Below are positions 1-8,645 of a DNA stretch of 64,000 nucleotides, one piece after another. The DNA is taken from positions 62,001-126,000 of the forward strand of contig JBKEET010000004.1 in assembly GCA_047777475.1 (NCBI GenBank), read 5' to 3'. The number at the start of each line of letters is the position of its first letter. Within the stretch, counting starts at the first letter, position 1. This DNA comes from Sutterella sp047777475 (GTDB lineage Bacteria; Pseudomonadota; Gammaproteobacteria; Burkholderiales; Burkholderiaceae_F). The position numbers and the translations under genes were made by a program. The notes below the pieces were generated by a model that saw only the letters and a list, made by a program, of their open reading frames with translations, searched no databases and was not told the origin of the DNA.

Positions 1-2
1 TC

Positions 3-260
3 GTCACGATCGGCACGCCCGAGGCGTGCCGCGAGGCGGTGCCGCTGCTCAAGGCCGCGGGCGTCAAGCGCCCCGACGACATCCGCATCACCGAGCTGCT
101 CGCGATGGCGGGCGCCGGGGCTGCCGACTGGGCGACCGCAGCCGATGCCGTGGAGCTGCTCCTCAAGGGCATGAGCCCCGATACGGCGGAGTACGTGAAC
201 TACGAGGCCACCCTGCGCGAGCTGCGGCGCCGGGCGGCCGAGCAGGCGGCCAAGCCCTGA
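3..260 (+). CDS. C-terminal end of an unidentified protein (5' end outside window)
   Basis: This frame is open from the window edge and ends at a TGA, giving about 85 residues of a longer protein. The visible part is rich in Ala, Glu and Leu, with a hydrophilic alpha-helical look and an Arg/Ala-rich tail. It has no motif I can place and no membrane segment. A hairpin with a T run follows directly, so it is probably the last gene of its transcript. The function cannot be assigned from this fragment. It is convergent with hydG. Confidence 0.6.
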   Translation, partial: VTIGTPEACREAVPLLKAAGVKRPDDIRITELLAMAGAGAADWATAADAVELLLKGMSPDTAEYVNYEATLRELRRRAAEQAAKP

Positions 261-267
261 GGCGGAC

Positions 268-297
268 GGCGCCCGAGAACAGGGGCGCCGGCTTTTT
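268..297 (+). terminator. Rho-independent terminator of the partial gene
   Basis: A 7-bp GC stem (GGCGCCC pairing with GGGCGCC) has an 8-base loop and is followed by GG then CTTTTT. It sits 8 bases after the stop codon of the partial gene. Confidence 0.6.
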
Positions 298-307
298 CCG
301 GCGCACG

Positions 308-347
308 AAAAAGGCGAAGCTCCCGAAAAAGGGAGGCTTCGCCTTTT
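308..347 (-). terminator. Bidirectional terminator between the partial gene and hydG
   Basis: The arms AAAAGGCGAAGCTCCC and GGGAGGCTTCGCCTTTT pair over about 16 bp with one bulge around a GAAAAA loop. The A/T runs on both flanks let it work for either strand. It lies about 20 bases beyond the hydG stop. Confidence 0.75.
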
Positions 348-368
348 GCTTATCGCCTTAAAGGTCCT

Positions 369-1799
369 TTAGAACCTAAAATCGCGCTCGCCCTGCTCGA
401 TCTTTTCAAGGCGCTTGATGCTCGCGTTGCGGAACTTCTCGATCTTGATCTTCGGAAGCTCGGCGGCGATCACCGCCTCGCCCGCCTTGCGGGTCGCTTC
501 GGAAGCGTAGTCGCAGAGGTACTCCTTCATCGTGAGCAGCGAGTTGGCCTGGCAGTAGTCGGCGATGGCGCCGTTCTTGGCGAACTGCATGAACCGGTCG
601 CCCGTGCGGCCGGCGCGGTAGCACGCCGTGCAGAAGGAGGGCAGGTAGCCGCAGTCGAGCAGCCAGTGCAGCACCTCGTCGAGCGGGCGCGTGTCGTTCA
701 CTTCGAACTGCGCGGTGTTCTCTTCCTGGCGGATGTCCTTGATGAGGTAGCCGCCCACCGAGGTGCGGGAGCCGCCCGAGATCTGCGAAATGCCGAGCTT
801 GAGGGCTTCGGTGCGGATGCGCTTGCCCTCGCGCGTCGACATGATCATGCCCGTGTAGGGCACCGCAAGGCGGATGAGGGCGACGATCTTGAGGAACAGG
901 TCGTCGGGCACGGCGTTCGAGAACGTCGACGGGTCGATGTCGTCGGCCGGGCAGATGCGCGGCACGGAAATCGTGTGCGGGCCCACGCCCCAGACGGCCT
1001 CGAGGTGCTCGGCGTGCATCAGCAGGCCGACGAAGTCGTAGTAGCAGAGGTTGAGGCCGAAAAGGACGCCCAGGCCCACGTCGTCGATGCCGCCCTCCTG
1101 GGCGCGGTCCATCGCTTCGGTGTGGTAGGCGTAGTCGGACTTCGGTCCCTTCGGATGCAGCTCCTCGTAGGCTTCCTTGTTGTAGGTTTCCTGGAACAGC
1201 TGGTAGGTGCCGATGCCCGCCTCGTGCAGCTTGCGGTAGTTTTCGACCGTCGTCGCCGCGATGTTGACGTTGATGCGGCGGATGGCGCCGTTCTTGTGGT
1301 GGATCGAGTAGATCGTCTTGATCGTCTCGAGGATGTACTCGATCGGGTTGATCTTCGGGTGCTCGCCGCACTCGAGCAGCAGGCGCTTGTGGCCCATGTC
1401 CTGCAGCGCGATCACCTCGCGGCGGATGTCGTCCTGCGTCAGCTTCTTGCGGATGATGTGCTTGTTCTTGGCGTGGTACGGGCAGTACGTGCAGCCGTTG
1501 ATGCAGTAGTTCGAGAGGTAAAGCGGCGCGAAGAGCACGATGCGGCGGCCGTAGATGTGCTCCTTCACCTTGATGGCCGTATGCATGATGCGGTCGTTGA
1601 TCTCGGGGTCCTCGCAGGCGAGCAGCACGGCGGCTTCGCGGTGCGTCAGGCCCTTGAAGGCGGCAGCCTTGTCAATGAGCTGCTCGAGAAGGGCGCGGTC
1701 GTTCTTGTGCTCCTGGGCGTAGGCGAGCGTGTCCTTGATTTCCTGGTCGTTGATGAATTCCGCGGCAACGCGCGATTTGGGGTCGTAAGGAATGGTCAT
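369..1799 (-). CDS. hydG: [FeFe]-hydrogenase H-cluster radical SAM maturase HydG
   Basis: HydG cleaves tyrosine to make the CO and CN ligands, delivered as an Fe(CO)2CN unit, for the H-cluster of [FeFe]-hydrogenase. The 476-residue length is normal for the family. The radical SAM motif CX3CX2C is at Cys99, Cys103 and Cys106. The C-terminal cluster motif CX2CX22C is exact at Cys390, Cys393 and Cys416, which separates HydG from its relative ThiH. No hydE, hydF or hydrogenase gene is in the window, so its partners must be elsewhere. It is divergent from a LysR gene and has a terminator-like hairpin in its leader. The identification is secure; that the hydrogenase exists in this organism is inference. 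Confidence 0.93.
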   Translation of the reverse strand: MTIPYDPKSRVAAEFINDQEIKDTLAYAQEHKNDRALLEQLIDKAAAFKGLTHREAAVLLACEDPEINDRIMHTAIKVKEHIYGRRIVLFAPLYLSNYCINGCTYCPYHAKNKHIIRKKLTQDDIRREVIALQDMGHKRLLLECGEHPKINPIEYILETIKTIYSIHHKNGAIRRINVNIAATTVENYRKLHEAGIGTYQLFQETYNKEAYEELHPKGPKSDYAYHTEAMDRAQEGGIDDVGLGVLFGLNLCYYDFVGLLMHAEHLEAVWGVGPHTISVPRICPADDIDPSTFSNAVPDDLFLKIVALIRLAVPYTGMIMSTREGKRIRTEALKLGISQISGGSRTSVGGYLIKDIRQEENTAQFEVNDTRPLDEVLHWLLDCGYLPSFCTACYRAGRTGDRFMQFAKNGAIADYCQANSLLTMKEYLCDYASEATRKAGEAVIAAELPKIKIEKFRNASIKRLEKIEQGERDFRF

Positions 1800-1848
1800 G
1801 GGAACCTAAGTGTATGAATATTTATAAAAAAATAAGAAGCCTGGGTAG

Positions 1849-1889
1849 AAAAAAACCAGCCGGCGTTCCTGGTTCCGGTTGGTTTTTTT
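1849..1889 (-). promoter_or_regulatory. Terminator-like hairpin in the hydG leader (possible attenuator)
   Basis: The arms at 1849-1863 and 1875-1889 pair over about 15 positions with one G-U, and each arm ends in a run of seven A or T. Read towards hydG it is a GC stem followed by seven U, about 50 bases before the hydG ATG. No gene lies between it and the divergent lysR start, so it does not end a known transcript. Conditional termination is an inference. Confidence 0.5.
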
Positions 1890-2009
1890 CAGCTTGGAGA
1901 GCAGATTCATGCCCGCTGGAGTGTGTTTCGCGAGCGATCTGACGGCGTGCATTCTGCCTGATTTGCTATATTTCGTAAAGTGCAAATGTAATTCTCTCAA
2001 TTGCAAAAA

Positions 2010-2960
2010 ATGGAACTTAAATCGAAGTCTGTGAAGCTTTTCTGCGCGGTCGTTGAAATGGGCTCTCTCCATGCCGCGGCGGAGAAGATGGCCATGTCGC
2101 CGCCCGCCGCGAGCCGCGCCATAGCGCAGCTCGAGGCGCGCATCGGCTTCGCGCTCTTTGCGCGGCAGTCGAAGACGCTGACGCTCACCGACGACGGGCG
2201 CGCGTTTTACCGCGTGGCGGCCGAGTCGGTGCGCGCCTGGCGCATCCTCGAGGACTTTCCCGGCCGGCGCTCGCTCCGGAAGCGGGAGCTCCGCATCGCG
2301 GTTTTCGCGCGCCACTGCAGCGACGTGATCATCCCGGCCGTGGCCGAGATCATGAAGCGCAACGAAAAGACGCTCAACGTCATCATGGACGTGCACCAGA
2401 GCCGCGACATCTGGTACTCGAAGTACTCGCACCCGTTCGACGTCGGCTTCGGCACGCTGCTGAGCACCCACGACGACCTGAAGAAGGTGCCGATCGCCAA
2501 CCTCGGCTTCCGGCTCGTGGTGCCCAAAAGCAATCCGCTGGCGCTGAAGAAATCGGTGACGCGCTCCGACTACGAGCACGAGAACTTCATCATGCTCTCG
2601 CGCGACTCGCTCGAGCAGGAGTTCATCGGGGAGCTGTTCCCGGAGCTGCGCCCCGAACAGGTCGTCGGCGAGTTCTCGACGACGCAGGTCGCGCTTCGGT
2701 TCGTGCGCCGCGGCATCGGCGTGCACATCACCGACGAGCTCGCCTGCCGCAGCGTCGCCGCCGACTGCGCGGCCGTGCCGCTAAAGAGCGCGCTCAAGAT
2801 GCCGTTCTATGTGTTCTGGCCAGTCGGCGCGACGGAGCTGCGGCCCGAGATCCTGCAGTGCGTGGGCGAGATCGCCAAGAGCATCCGCCGGGCGGGCATT
2901 CCGCTCACCGAGCAGGGCGAGGCGTTTCTCGAAAGGAGCGGCGCGCAGGGCGCCGCTTAG
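2010..2960 (+). CDS. LysR-family transcriptional regulator
   Basis: This is a DNA-binding regulator of about 316 residues. The N-terminal winged helix-turn-helix (roughly residues 1-60) carries the usual SLHAAAEKMAMSPPAASRAIAQLE pattern. The rest is a periplasmic-binding-protein-like effector domain (about 90-300). I prefer the ATG at 2010 over an upstream in-frame TTG at 2001; neither has a clear Shine-Dalgarno sequence. It is divergent from hydG across about 210 bases, and LysR regulators often control the divergent neighbour, so hydG is the natural candidate target. The ligand cannot be told. Its last codons overlap the convergent downstream gene by 4 bases. Confidence 0.88.
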   Translation: MELKSKSVKLFCAVVEMGSLHAAAEKMAMSPPAASRAIAQLEARIGFALFARQSKTLTLTDDGRAFYRVAAESVRAWRILEDFPGRRSLRKRELRIAVFARHCSDVIIPAVAEIMKRNEKTLNVIMDVHQSRDIWYSKYSHPFDVGFGTLLSTHDDLKKVPIANLGFRLVVPKSNPLALKKSVTRSDYEHENFIMLSRDSLEQEFIGELFPELRPEQVVGEFSTTQVALRFVRRGIGVHITDELACRSVAADCAAVPLKSALKMPFYVFWPVGATELRPEILQCVGEIAKSIRRAGIPLTEQGEAFLERSGAQGAA

Positions 2961-3754
2961 GAGGCGATGCGCGGCCAGGCGATGAGGCGCCAGTCGTTCT
3001 CGAGGAGCCGAAGCAGGTTTTCGGTGTCGTGCGCGATCGCGAAGTCCGCCGCCATGATGCCGTCGCCGATCGCTTCGAAGACGCGCGCGAAGAGCATCGC
3101 CCTCGCGGCGGCGTTCCACGAGGCGCAGCGCACGATGAGCTCGGCGCCCACGCGCTGCCAGTAGGGCATGGCGTCCGATTCCGCAATCATTTCGACGTAA
3201 AGAGCGTTCTCGATGAGGCAGGCCGCTTCGGCCAGCTCCCAGACGCGCACGTGCGTCCAGTCCTCTTCGCGGCGGAGCGCGTCGGCGAACATGCGCTGCC
3301 GGCGCAGCTTCTCGATGTCGCCGCTGCTGCCCGTCTGCACGCTGAAGCCGCTCCATCCGAGGCCCGTGAAATTGCGCGTGAGCTCGCTGATGTCGCGCGC
3401 GTCGTGCACGCGGCGGAAGCGCCGCGTGGCGGGCATGCCGTTGACGATGTTCCAGAAGCACTCGTCGAGGTCGTCGGGGCCCATGATGTTGAGCTCGGCC
3501 GAGAGGTGGTGGCGCACGTCGCCCGCGAATTCCTCGCTCACCGGCGGCTTGCCGCCCGTGAGCCCGAGCAGGCATTCGGAGACGAAGCGCCCGAGGCCGC
3601 GCGCGGGGGCGGCGAAGTCGATGTTGTCCCAGATGCGGGGTGCCGATTTGGCGCGCACGCTGCCGAGCGACTCGCGCGCCTTGGCGTAGGCGGCGAGCAC
3701 CCGCGACACGGAGGCGGAGGGCATCAGCAGTTCTATGGGTTCTTCGTCGGTCAT
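2957..3754 (-). CDS. Hypothetical protein, possibly DUF1266-like
   Basis: This is a 265-residue soluble protein with no signal peptide or membrane helix. It is rich in Trp and Arg, with a helical central part (roughly residues 60-130) and a C-terminal half containing several W-x-x-A and E-A-A-C type helices. The pattern is loosely reminiscent of DUF1266 proteins, but I cannot confirm that. It stands alone on the minus strand between lysR and rlhA, and a composition like its neighbours suggests a resident gene. No function is proposed. Confidence 0.7.
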   Translation of the reverse strand: MTDEEPIELLMPSASVSRVLAAYAKARESLGSVRAKSAPRIWDNIDFAAPARGLGRFVSECLLGLTGGKPPVSEEFAGDVRHHLSAELNIMGPDDLDECFWNIVNGMPATRRFRRVHDARDISELTRNFTGLGWSGFSVQTGSSGDIEKLRRQRMFADALRREEDWTHVRVWELAEAACLIENALYVEMIAESDAMPYWQRVGAELIVRCASWNAAARAMLFARVFEAIGDGIMAADFAIAHDTENLLRLLENDWRLIAWPRIAS

Positions 3755-3817
3755 CGGTCTCGGCGGCAGAGAAAAAAGCGTACAGATCCGATTATATCGG
3801 CGCCTGATCGGAGCAGA

Positions 3818-5740
3818 TCAGGCCTTTTTGAGGGTCATGAAGCAGGGACTGGCCTTGCAGTGGAACTCCGCCCTGAAGCGATCGCCCGCAGAATCAACGA
3901 GATAGAGCGGTTCCGGTCGAAACGCTTTGGCGGGAAGCGTTTGCAGTTTATCAGGGAAATATCTAAGCGTCTTGGGGCAGCGCCCGAGCGCGGCGCGCAC
4001 GCAGTGGCGGCACGTCATGAGCGCGGCGTCCTCAACGGGACGGATCTCGAAGGCGGGCTGCAGAACGCGGGCGCCGTGCTTTTCGTAAAAGGCGCGGGCC
4101 GCGCGGTTGGCGACGTTGGCGCGGTAATCGAGCTCGCGCTCGGGGTAGGGCGCACTCTCGTCGGCGGGAGCCCGGTGCGGCTTGATCCGGGCGCGCTCGC
4201 GTTCTTTTGCGAGCCCCTCCGCGGCTTCCCGTCTCAGGCGGTTGACGACCGAAGCGGGGGCGAAGGCCTCGAGCGGGTCGGGCACGGCCACGGTGCGCGC
4301 CGAGAAGTCGGTGCCGCCGAGCTTCCTCAGGTTCGCCTCGATGCTCGCGCGGTTTTTCTGCGCATCCGCGGCCTTCTGCAGGGCAAAGGGTGCTGAGGCC
4401 TTTGCCGAGACGCGCCCGTCGCTCATCGTCACGCTGAGGCTGCCGTCTTCGGCGGCAAACGCGATGTCGACGGGAATCTTCCGCTCCGCCGTGCGGCCCG
4501 AGAGCGCCCGCTCGAAAGCGCGGTCGCGGTTGCGCATGAGCACAGTCCCCTTGGCGAGCCCTTCGGGCAGGAAGCCCGGGCGCAGGTGCAGCGCGCAGAG
4601 CCCGCGGCCCGCGTCCTCGGCTCGGTTGACGGAAAGGCCGCGCAGGATGCCTTCGCCGTCGACGTAGGTGAGCCCGTCGCCGTTGGCGAGCGTGACGCCC
4701 GCGCGGGGTTTCGCGATCACCAGGCCCGGTTCGGCGCGCACCGCATCGGCGCAGGGCACGCCCGCGTTTTTCGGCGTGCCGAGCTGCGCGAGCTCGTAGG
4801 GCCGATCGAAGGCGCGGCCGTGCACGAAGTACTCGGTGCTGCCGCGGTTGAAGGTTTTTTCGGGGTCGGGCGTGAAGCTCACGGTGCTTATGCCGTCCGA
4901 CGAGCGCGAGAGCTCGGGCCGGCGCGCGAGGATTCGGTCGAGCTTTGCGCGGTAGAAGGCCGTGATGTTCTTGACGTAGTCGATGTCCTTGAGGCGGCCC
5001 TCGATCTTGAAGGTCGAGACGCCCGCGTCGATGAGCGCCTCGAGGTTTTCGCTCTGGTCGTTGTCCTTGAGCGAGAGCACGTGGCTGCGGCGCGCGATCG
5101 CCTCGCCTTCTTCGGTGAAGACGTCGTAGGGCAGGCGGCAGAACTGCGCGCATGCGCCGCGGTTGGCGCTGCGGTGCGTCACCGCCTCGCTGATGTAGCA
5201 CTGTCCCGAATAGCTCACGCAGAGCGCGCCGTGGACGAAGAATTCGATGCGGGCGTGCTTGAGCGTAGCGCGCACGGCGGCGATTTCGGGGAGCTCGAGC
5301 TCGCGCGCGAGCACGACCTGCGAAAAGCCCGCCGCCTCGAGGAAGGCGGCCTTTTCAGGGGTGCGGATGTCGCACTGCGTCGAGGCATGGAGCTCGATGT
5401 CGGGCATTGGGCCGTTCATGAGGCCCATGTCCTGCACGATCAGCACGTCGACGCCCGCGTCGGCCGCCTCAAACGCCAGGCGCCGGGCCTTTTCGAGCTC
5501 GGCGTCGGTGTAGATCGTGTTGAGCGTCATGTAGACGCGCGCGCCGAAGCGGTGCGCGTGACGGGCGAGCCGTGCGATGTCGGCGAGCGAATTGCCGGCG
5601 CTCGCGCGCGCCCCGAAGGCGGGGCCGCCGATGTAGACGGCGTCGGCCCCGTGGTCGACGGCGGCCATGCCGATCTCGGCGTCCCTCGCGGGGGCGAGAA
5701 GCTCAATGGCGCTTAGGGGAAGCTCGCTGGCGGCACTCAC
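3818..5740 (-). CDS. rlhA: U32-family protein RlhA (23S rRNA C2501 hydroxylase, YdcP type)
   Basis: The E. coli homologue RlhA hydroxylates cytidine 2501 of 23S rRNA using prephenate-derived chemistry and iron. This protein has 640 residues, close to the 653 of E. coli. The U32 domain fills the N-terminal half, with the signature around FFVHGALCVSYSGQCYIS and further Cys at the GACAQFCRLPY segment. A DUF3656-type middle and a C-terminal Cys-rich segment (CRHCVRAALGRC) follow, an arrangement that separates RlhA from the two-subunit UbiU/UbiV and from TrhP. It is the last of three consecutive minus-strand genes after tatD and the ankyrin gene, with a 19-base gap to the latter. The family is secure and the exact orthology likely. 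Confidence 0.85.
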   Translation of the reverse strand: MSAASELPLSAIELLAPARDAEIGMAAVDHGADAVYIGGPAFGARASAGNSLADIARLARHAHRFGARVYMTLNTIYTDAELEKARRLAFEAADAGVDVLIVQDMGLMNGPMPDIELHASTQCDIRTPEKAAFLEAAGFSQVVLARELELPEIAAVRATLKHARIEFFVHGALCVSYSGQCYISEAVTHRSANRGACAQFCRLPYDVFTEEGEAIARRSHVLSLKDNDQSENLEALIDAGVSTFKIEGRLKDIDYVKNITAFYRAKLDRILARRPELSRSSDGISTVSFTPDPEKTFNRGSTEYFVHGRAFDRPYELAQLGTPKNAGVPCADAVRAEPGLVIAKPRAGVTLANGDGLTYVDGEGILRGLSVNRAEDAGRGLCALHLRPGFLPEGLAKGTVLMRNRDRAFERALSGRTAERKIPVDIAFAAEDGSLSVTMSDGRVSAKASAPFALQKAADAQKNRASIEANLRKLGGTDFSARTVAVPDPLEAFAPASVVNRLRREAAEGLAKERERARIKPHRAPADESAPYPERELDYRANVANRAARAFYEKHGARVLQPAFEIRPVEDAALMTCRHCVRAALGRCPKTLRYFPDKLQTLPAKAFRPEPLYLVDSAGDRFRAEFHCKASPCFMTLKKA

Positions 5741-5759
5741 GCGTCCTGCTCCTTAAAAA

Positions 5760-6575
5760 TTACTTGCCGGGGATCTGCGCGGCGGTGCCCTTCTGCTTGC
5801 CGTAAAGCTCGGGGTGCAGCGGCCCCCTCACGGCGCAGGTGTCGACGGCGAGCAGCTTGGTGAGGCTGTCCTCGCCCGCCTTGGCCGCGAAATAGGCGGC
5901 GGAAAGGCCCGCGTCGGTGCACAGGTCCTTGCGGGCGCCCGCCTTGAGCAGCGCCTGCACGGCGGGGGCGCTCGGACGGCGTGCCGCCATCATGAGCGGC
6001 GTGACGCCCGCGCTCGTCTGCGCGTTGACGTCGGCGCCGAGCGCGATGACGCGCTCGAGCAGCTTCTCGCTCGAGCCGGCGGCGGCATAGTGCAGCGCCG
6101 TCCAGCCGCGGTCCTTGCGGACCGTGGCGCCGAGCTTGATCATTTTTTCGAACTCGTCGGGGCGGTTCTTGTAGACGGCGAGCATGACGGGCGTTTCGCC
6201 CAGGCCGTTCTCGAGCTTGACGTCCGCGGCACCCGAGTCGATCAGGTAGTCGGCGACGTCAAACGAGTCGCTCCTCAGCGCATAGGTGAGCGGCGTGTCG
6301 CCGTTGGGCATGACCGTGTTGGGGCTCACGCCTTTTTCGATGAGTTCCTTCACCTTGCTGAGCTGCCCGTTCAGGATGGCGGTGCGGAAGCGCTCGAGGT
6401 TGAGCGCCATTTCCTCCATTTCCTTGTCGGTCATCGTGTAGCCGGCGCCGCCTTCGGCGGGCTCGGACGCGGCGGCGCTCTCGGCGCCGGCGCTGCCGGA
6501 CGAAGCGGCGGGTTCCCCGGCGGCGAGCGCCGCGAGCGGGGCGATGAGAAGAAGAGAAAGAAGATGCTTTTTCAT
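5760..6575 (-). CDS. Secreted ankyrin-repeat protein
   Basis: This is a 271-residue protein. I chose the ATG at 6575 because it begins a clean Sec signal peptide (MKKHLLSLLLIAPLAALAAG) and overlaps the upstream tatD stop in an ATGA arrangement. After a Ser/Ala/Glu-rich linker, ankyrin repeats run from about residue 65 to 245, visible as GDTPLTYAL, GETPVMLAV, GWTALHYAA and GVTPLMMAA. Ankyrin repeats bind other proteins, and the signal peptide places this one in the periplasm or outside. Its translational coupling to tatD is probably just operon layout; the partner is unknown. Confidence 0.85.
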   Translation of the reverse strand: MKKHLLSLLLIAPLAALAAGEPAASSGSAGAESAAASEPAEGGAGYTMTDKEMEEMALNLERFRTAILNGQLSKVKELIEKGVSPNTVMPNGDTPLTYALRSDSFDVADYLIDSGAADVKLENGLGETPVMLAVYKNRPDEFEKMIKLGATVRKDRGWTALHYAAAGSSEKLLERVIALGADVNAQTSAGVTPLMMAARRPSAPAVQALLKAGARKDLCTDAGLSAAYFAAKAGEDSLTKLLAVDTCAVRGPLHPELYGKQKGTAAQIPGK

Positions 6576-7375
6576 TTTGTCTGTGCCTCTTCGGGTATGT
6601 GTATGGGCAGATGAAACAGTTTCACGGCGTTTTGCGTGGTGACGCGGCCGACCTCTTCGGGGCTCACGCCCTTGAGTCCGGCGATGCATTCGCCGACGAG
6701 CGCGGCGTACTGCGGCTCGCAGCGCTTGCCGCGCAGCGGTACCGGCGCCATGTACGGGCAGTCCGTCTCGAGCAGGAGCCTTTCGAGCGGCAGCGCCGCG
6801 GCGATTTTGCGCAGCGCCTCGCTGCGCTTGAAGGTCAGCGCCCCCGTGAAGCTCACGTAGCCGCCCGCATCGATGACGCCGAGCGCGGTCTTGAGGTCGC
6901 CGCAGAAGCAGTGCAGCACGAAGCCGACGTCGCCCGCGTGCTCTTCGGCGAGGATCTTCAGGGCGTCCGCCTCGGCGTCGCGCGCGTGCACGATGACGGG
7001 CTTGCCGGCGGCCTTTGCGGCCTCGATGTGGGTGCGGAAGCGATTGCGCTGCCAGTCAAGCGGTTCCTTGCACCAGTAATAGTCGAGGCCTGTCTCGCCG
7101 ACGGCGACCATGCCGGGCTCGGAGACGATCTCGGCGATGCGCTCGGCGCTCGGATCGGGCTTGTCGGCGTATTCGGGATGCAGCGCCCAGGCGCCGAAAA
7201 GGAAGCCCGGGTGCGCGGCGACGAGCGCGCGCACGCCCGGCAGCTCGCTTTCTTCGCAGCCGATGACGAGGGCGCCGAGCATGCCGGCCTCTTTCATGCG
7301 CGCGATCACTGCCTCGCGGTCGGCGTCGAACGCCTCGCTGTTGAGGTGGCCGTGCGTGTCGATGAAATGCATCAT
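6572..7375 (-). CDS. TatD-family metal-dependent deoxyribonuclease (YcfH type)
   Basis: This is a TIM-barrel hydrolase of 267 residues, the usual length. The metal-binding residues of the family are all present: HxH at residues 8 and 10 (DTHGHLN), Glu in GETGLDYY, His in VIVHARDA, His in FVLHCFCGD and Asp in ETDCPYMAP. Family members are 3'-5' exonucleases or DNA-processing hydrolases in the cytoplasm. The closest pattern is YcfH rather than TatD itself. It leads a three-gene minus-strand run (tatD-like, ankyrin, rlhA) and overlaps the ankyrin start by 4 bases. The gene is clearly not part of a Tat transport locus. Confidence 0.9.
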   Translation of the reverse strand: MMHFIDTHGHLNSEAFDADREAVIARMKEAGMLGALVIGCEESELPGVRALVAAHPGFLFGAWALHPEYADKPDPSAERIAEIVSEPGMVAVGETGLDYYWCKEPLDWQRNRFRTHIEAAKAAGKPVIVHARDAEADALKILAEEHAGDVGFVLHCFCGDLKTALGVIDAGGYVSFTGALTFKRSEALRKIAAALPLERLLLETDCPYMAPVPLRGKRCEPQYAALVGECIAGLKGVSPEEVGRVTTQNAVKLFHLPIHIPEEAQTK

Positions 7376-7445
7376 GGATAAACGGGTGTTCCTGCAAAAA
7401 CCGCTACAGTCTAGCCGAAAGCTCGGGCGGCGGCGAGGCGCCGCC

Positions 7446-8645
7446 TCAGCTGCGGTTGAAATGCGTGGCGCGCCAGCGCGCGAGGCGGCAGCAAAGGAGC
7501 AGGTAAAGGCCGATCTGCGCGAGGCAGAGCCAGAGCTGCGGGAGCAGTTCGGAAAGCGGCGCGCCGCCCTGCGAGGCGGAGACCATCATCTGGATGCCGG
7601 GCGTCGAGGGCAGGAACTGCGAGAAAACGAAGACGACCGGATTGGTGATGCCCGCCTGCGGCCAGATGCCGCCCGAGACGAAGACCGAGGGCGCGGAGGC
7701 GAGCGCCACGGTCTGCAGCGCCCAGTGGTTCGAGCCGAGCATCAGCGCCACGGCGATGCTCGCCGCGGCGATGTCGGCCGAGAGCAGGAGCCCGGCGAGC
7801 AGCGTGAGCGGCAGGTTCGAGAGCGTGGTGTACTCGAAAACCCAGAAGTCAAAGCCTTCGATGTAGAAGAACCACATGAAGATGATCATCCAGACGCCCA
7901 GGTAGACGGCCAGGCCCGAGGTGAGAGGGTGCCGCAGCGCCTGCGAGACGAAGCGCGGGCGCGGCGTTGCGCAGAGCCAGCCGCCGATGCCGATGCACAG
8001 GCCCATCATCATCACGGCCTGCAGGATGATCGGCGCGATCACCGGCATGCAGTAGTTGGCGTAGCCGCCGATTTCGTTGAAGCGGTAGGCGCTCGCCGTT
8101 CCCGGCGGCTGCCCGCGGCGCGGCACGAGGGACGTGCCCGAGAGACCGCTGCCGAAGACCGACTCGAGGTCGGCCTTGCCCCCTCCGTCGGCGACGATGT
8201 TCTTCAGGCCCACCTCGGCGGCGCGCGGCTTGGCCGGGAAGGCGCCGTTGCCGAGCACGTTGATCGTGACGTTCTCGCCGCGCGCGAGGTGCTTCTGGTA
8301 GTCCGTCGGAATCGTCACCACCGTGGGCGCGATGTCGCGCCGGAAGGCGTCCATCGCCTCGCTCTCGGACTGCGTCACAAAGAGCACGTCGATGAACGGC
8401 GAGGCGTCCATCTCCATGATGAGGCGGCGGCTCGCGGCGGTGTTGTCAAGGTCGACGACGGCCGCGGGAATGTGCTCGATCTGCTGGTTGTAGATCGTCC
8501 AGCCGTAGAAGACGAGGTAAAACGCCACGCCGGCCAGGAAGATGAAAACGGTGTTCTTATTGAGCACGAGTCCCTTGACGGTGCTCGCAAACACCTTGGC
8601 AAACGAGAGGAGGTGCTTTTCAGCCACGGTGCTTCCTCCTCTCAA
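7446..8645 (-). CDS. ABC-2 type membrane permease, second of the export operon
   Basis: This is a 399-residue inner-membrane protein with the YhhJ-like ABC-2 layout. One N-terminal helix (about residues 30-50) is followed by a large periplasmic domain with the VVDLDNTAASRRLI segment, then five or six helices in the C-terminal half. It contains no nucleotide-binding domain. It overlaps the upstream permease gene by 26 bases and closes a four-gene operon with TolC and HlyD partners, so it should form the inner-membrane part of a tripartite exporter. The substrate is unknown. The motor ATPase would have to be supplied from elsewhere. Confidence 0.88.
   Translation of the reverse strand: MRGGSTVAEKHLLSFAKVFASTVKGLVLNKNTVFIFLAGVAFYLVFYGWTIYNQQIEHIPAAVVDLDNTAASRRLIMEMDASPFIDVLFVTQSESEAMDAFRRDIAPTVVTIPTDYQKHLARGENVTINVLGNGAFPAKPRAAEVGLKNIVADGGGKADLESVFGSGLSGTSLVPRRGQPPGTASAYRFNEIGGYANYCMPVIAPIILQAVMMMGLCIGIGGWLCATPRPRFVSQALRHPLTSGLAVYLGVWMIIFMWFFYIEGFDFWVFEYTTLSNLPLTLLAGLLLSADIAAASIAVALMLGSNHWALQTVALASAPSVFVSGGIWPQAGITNPVVFVFSQFLPSTPGIQMMVSASQGGAPLSELLPQLWLCLAQIGLYLLLCCRLARWRATHFNRS

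Noticed and set aside
406..1371. Long Arg/His-rich frame on the same strand as hydG
   Set aside because: It is a shifted reading of hydG in GC-rich DNA; composition is dominated by Arg, His, Pro and Gly and no motif is present.
666..1817. 383-codon frame antisense to hydG
   Set aside because: It is opposite-strand shadow coding of a well-identified gene, rich in Val, Asp, Arg and Ala with no family pattern.
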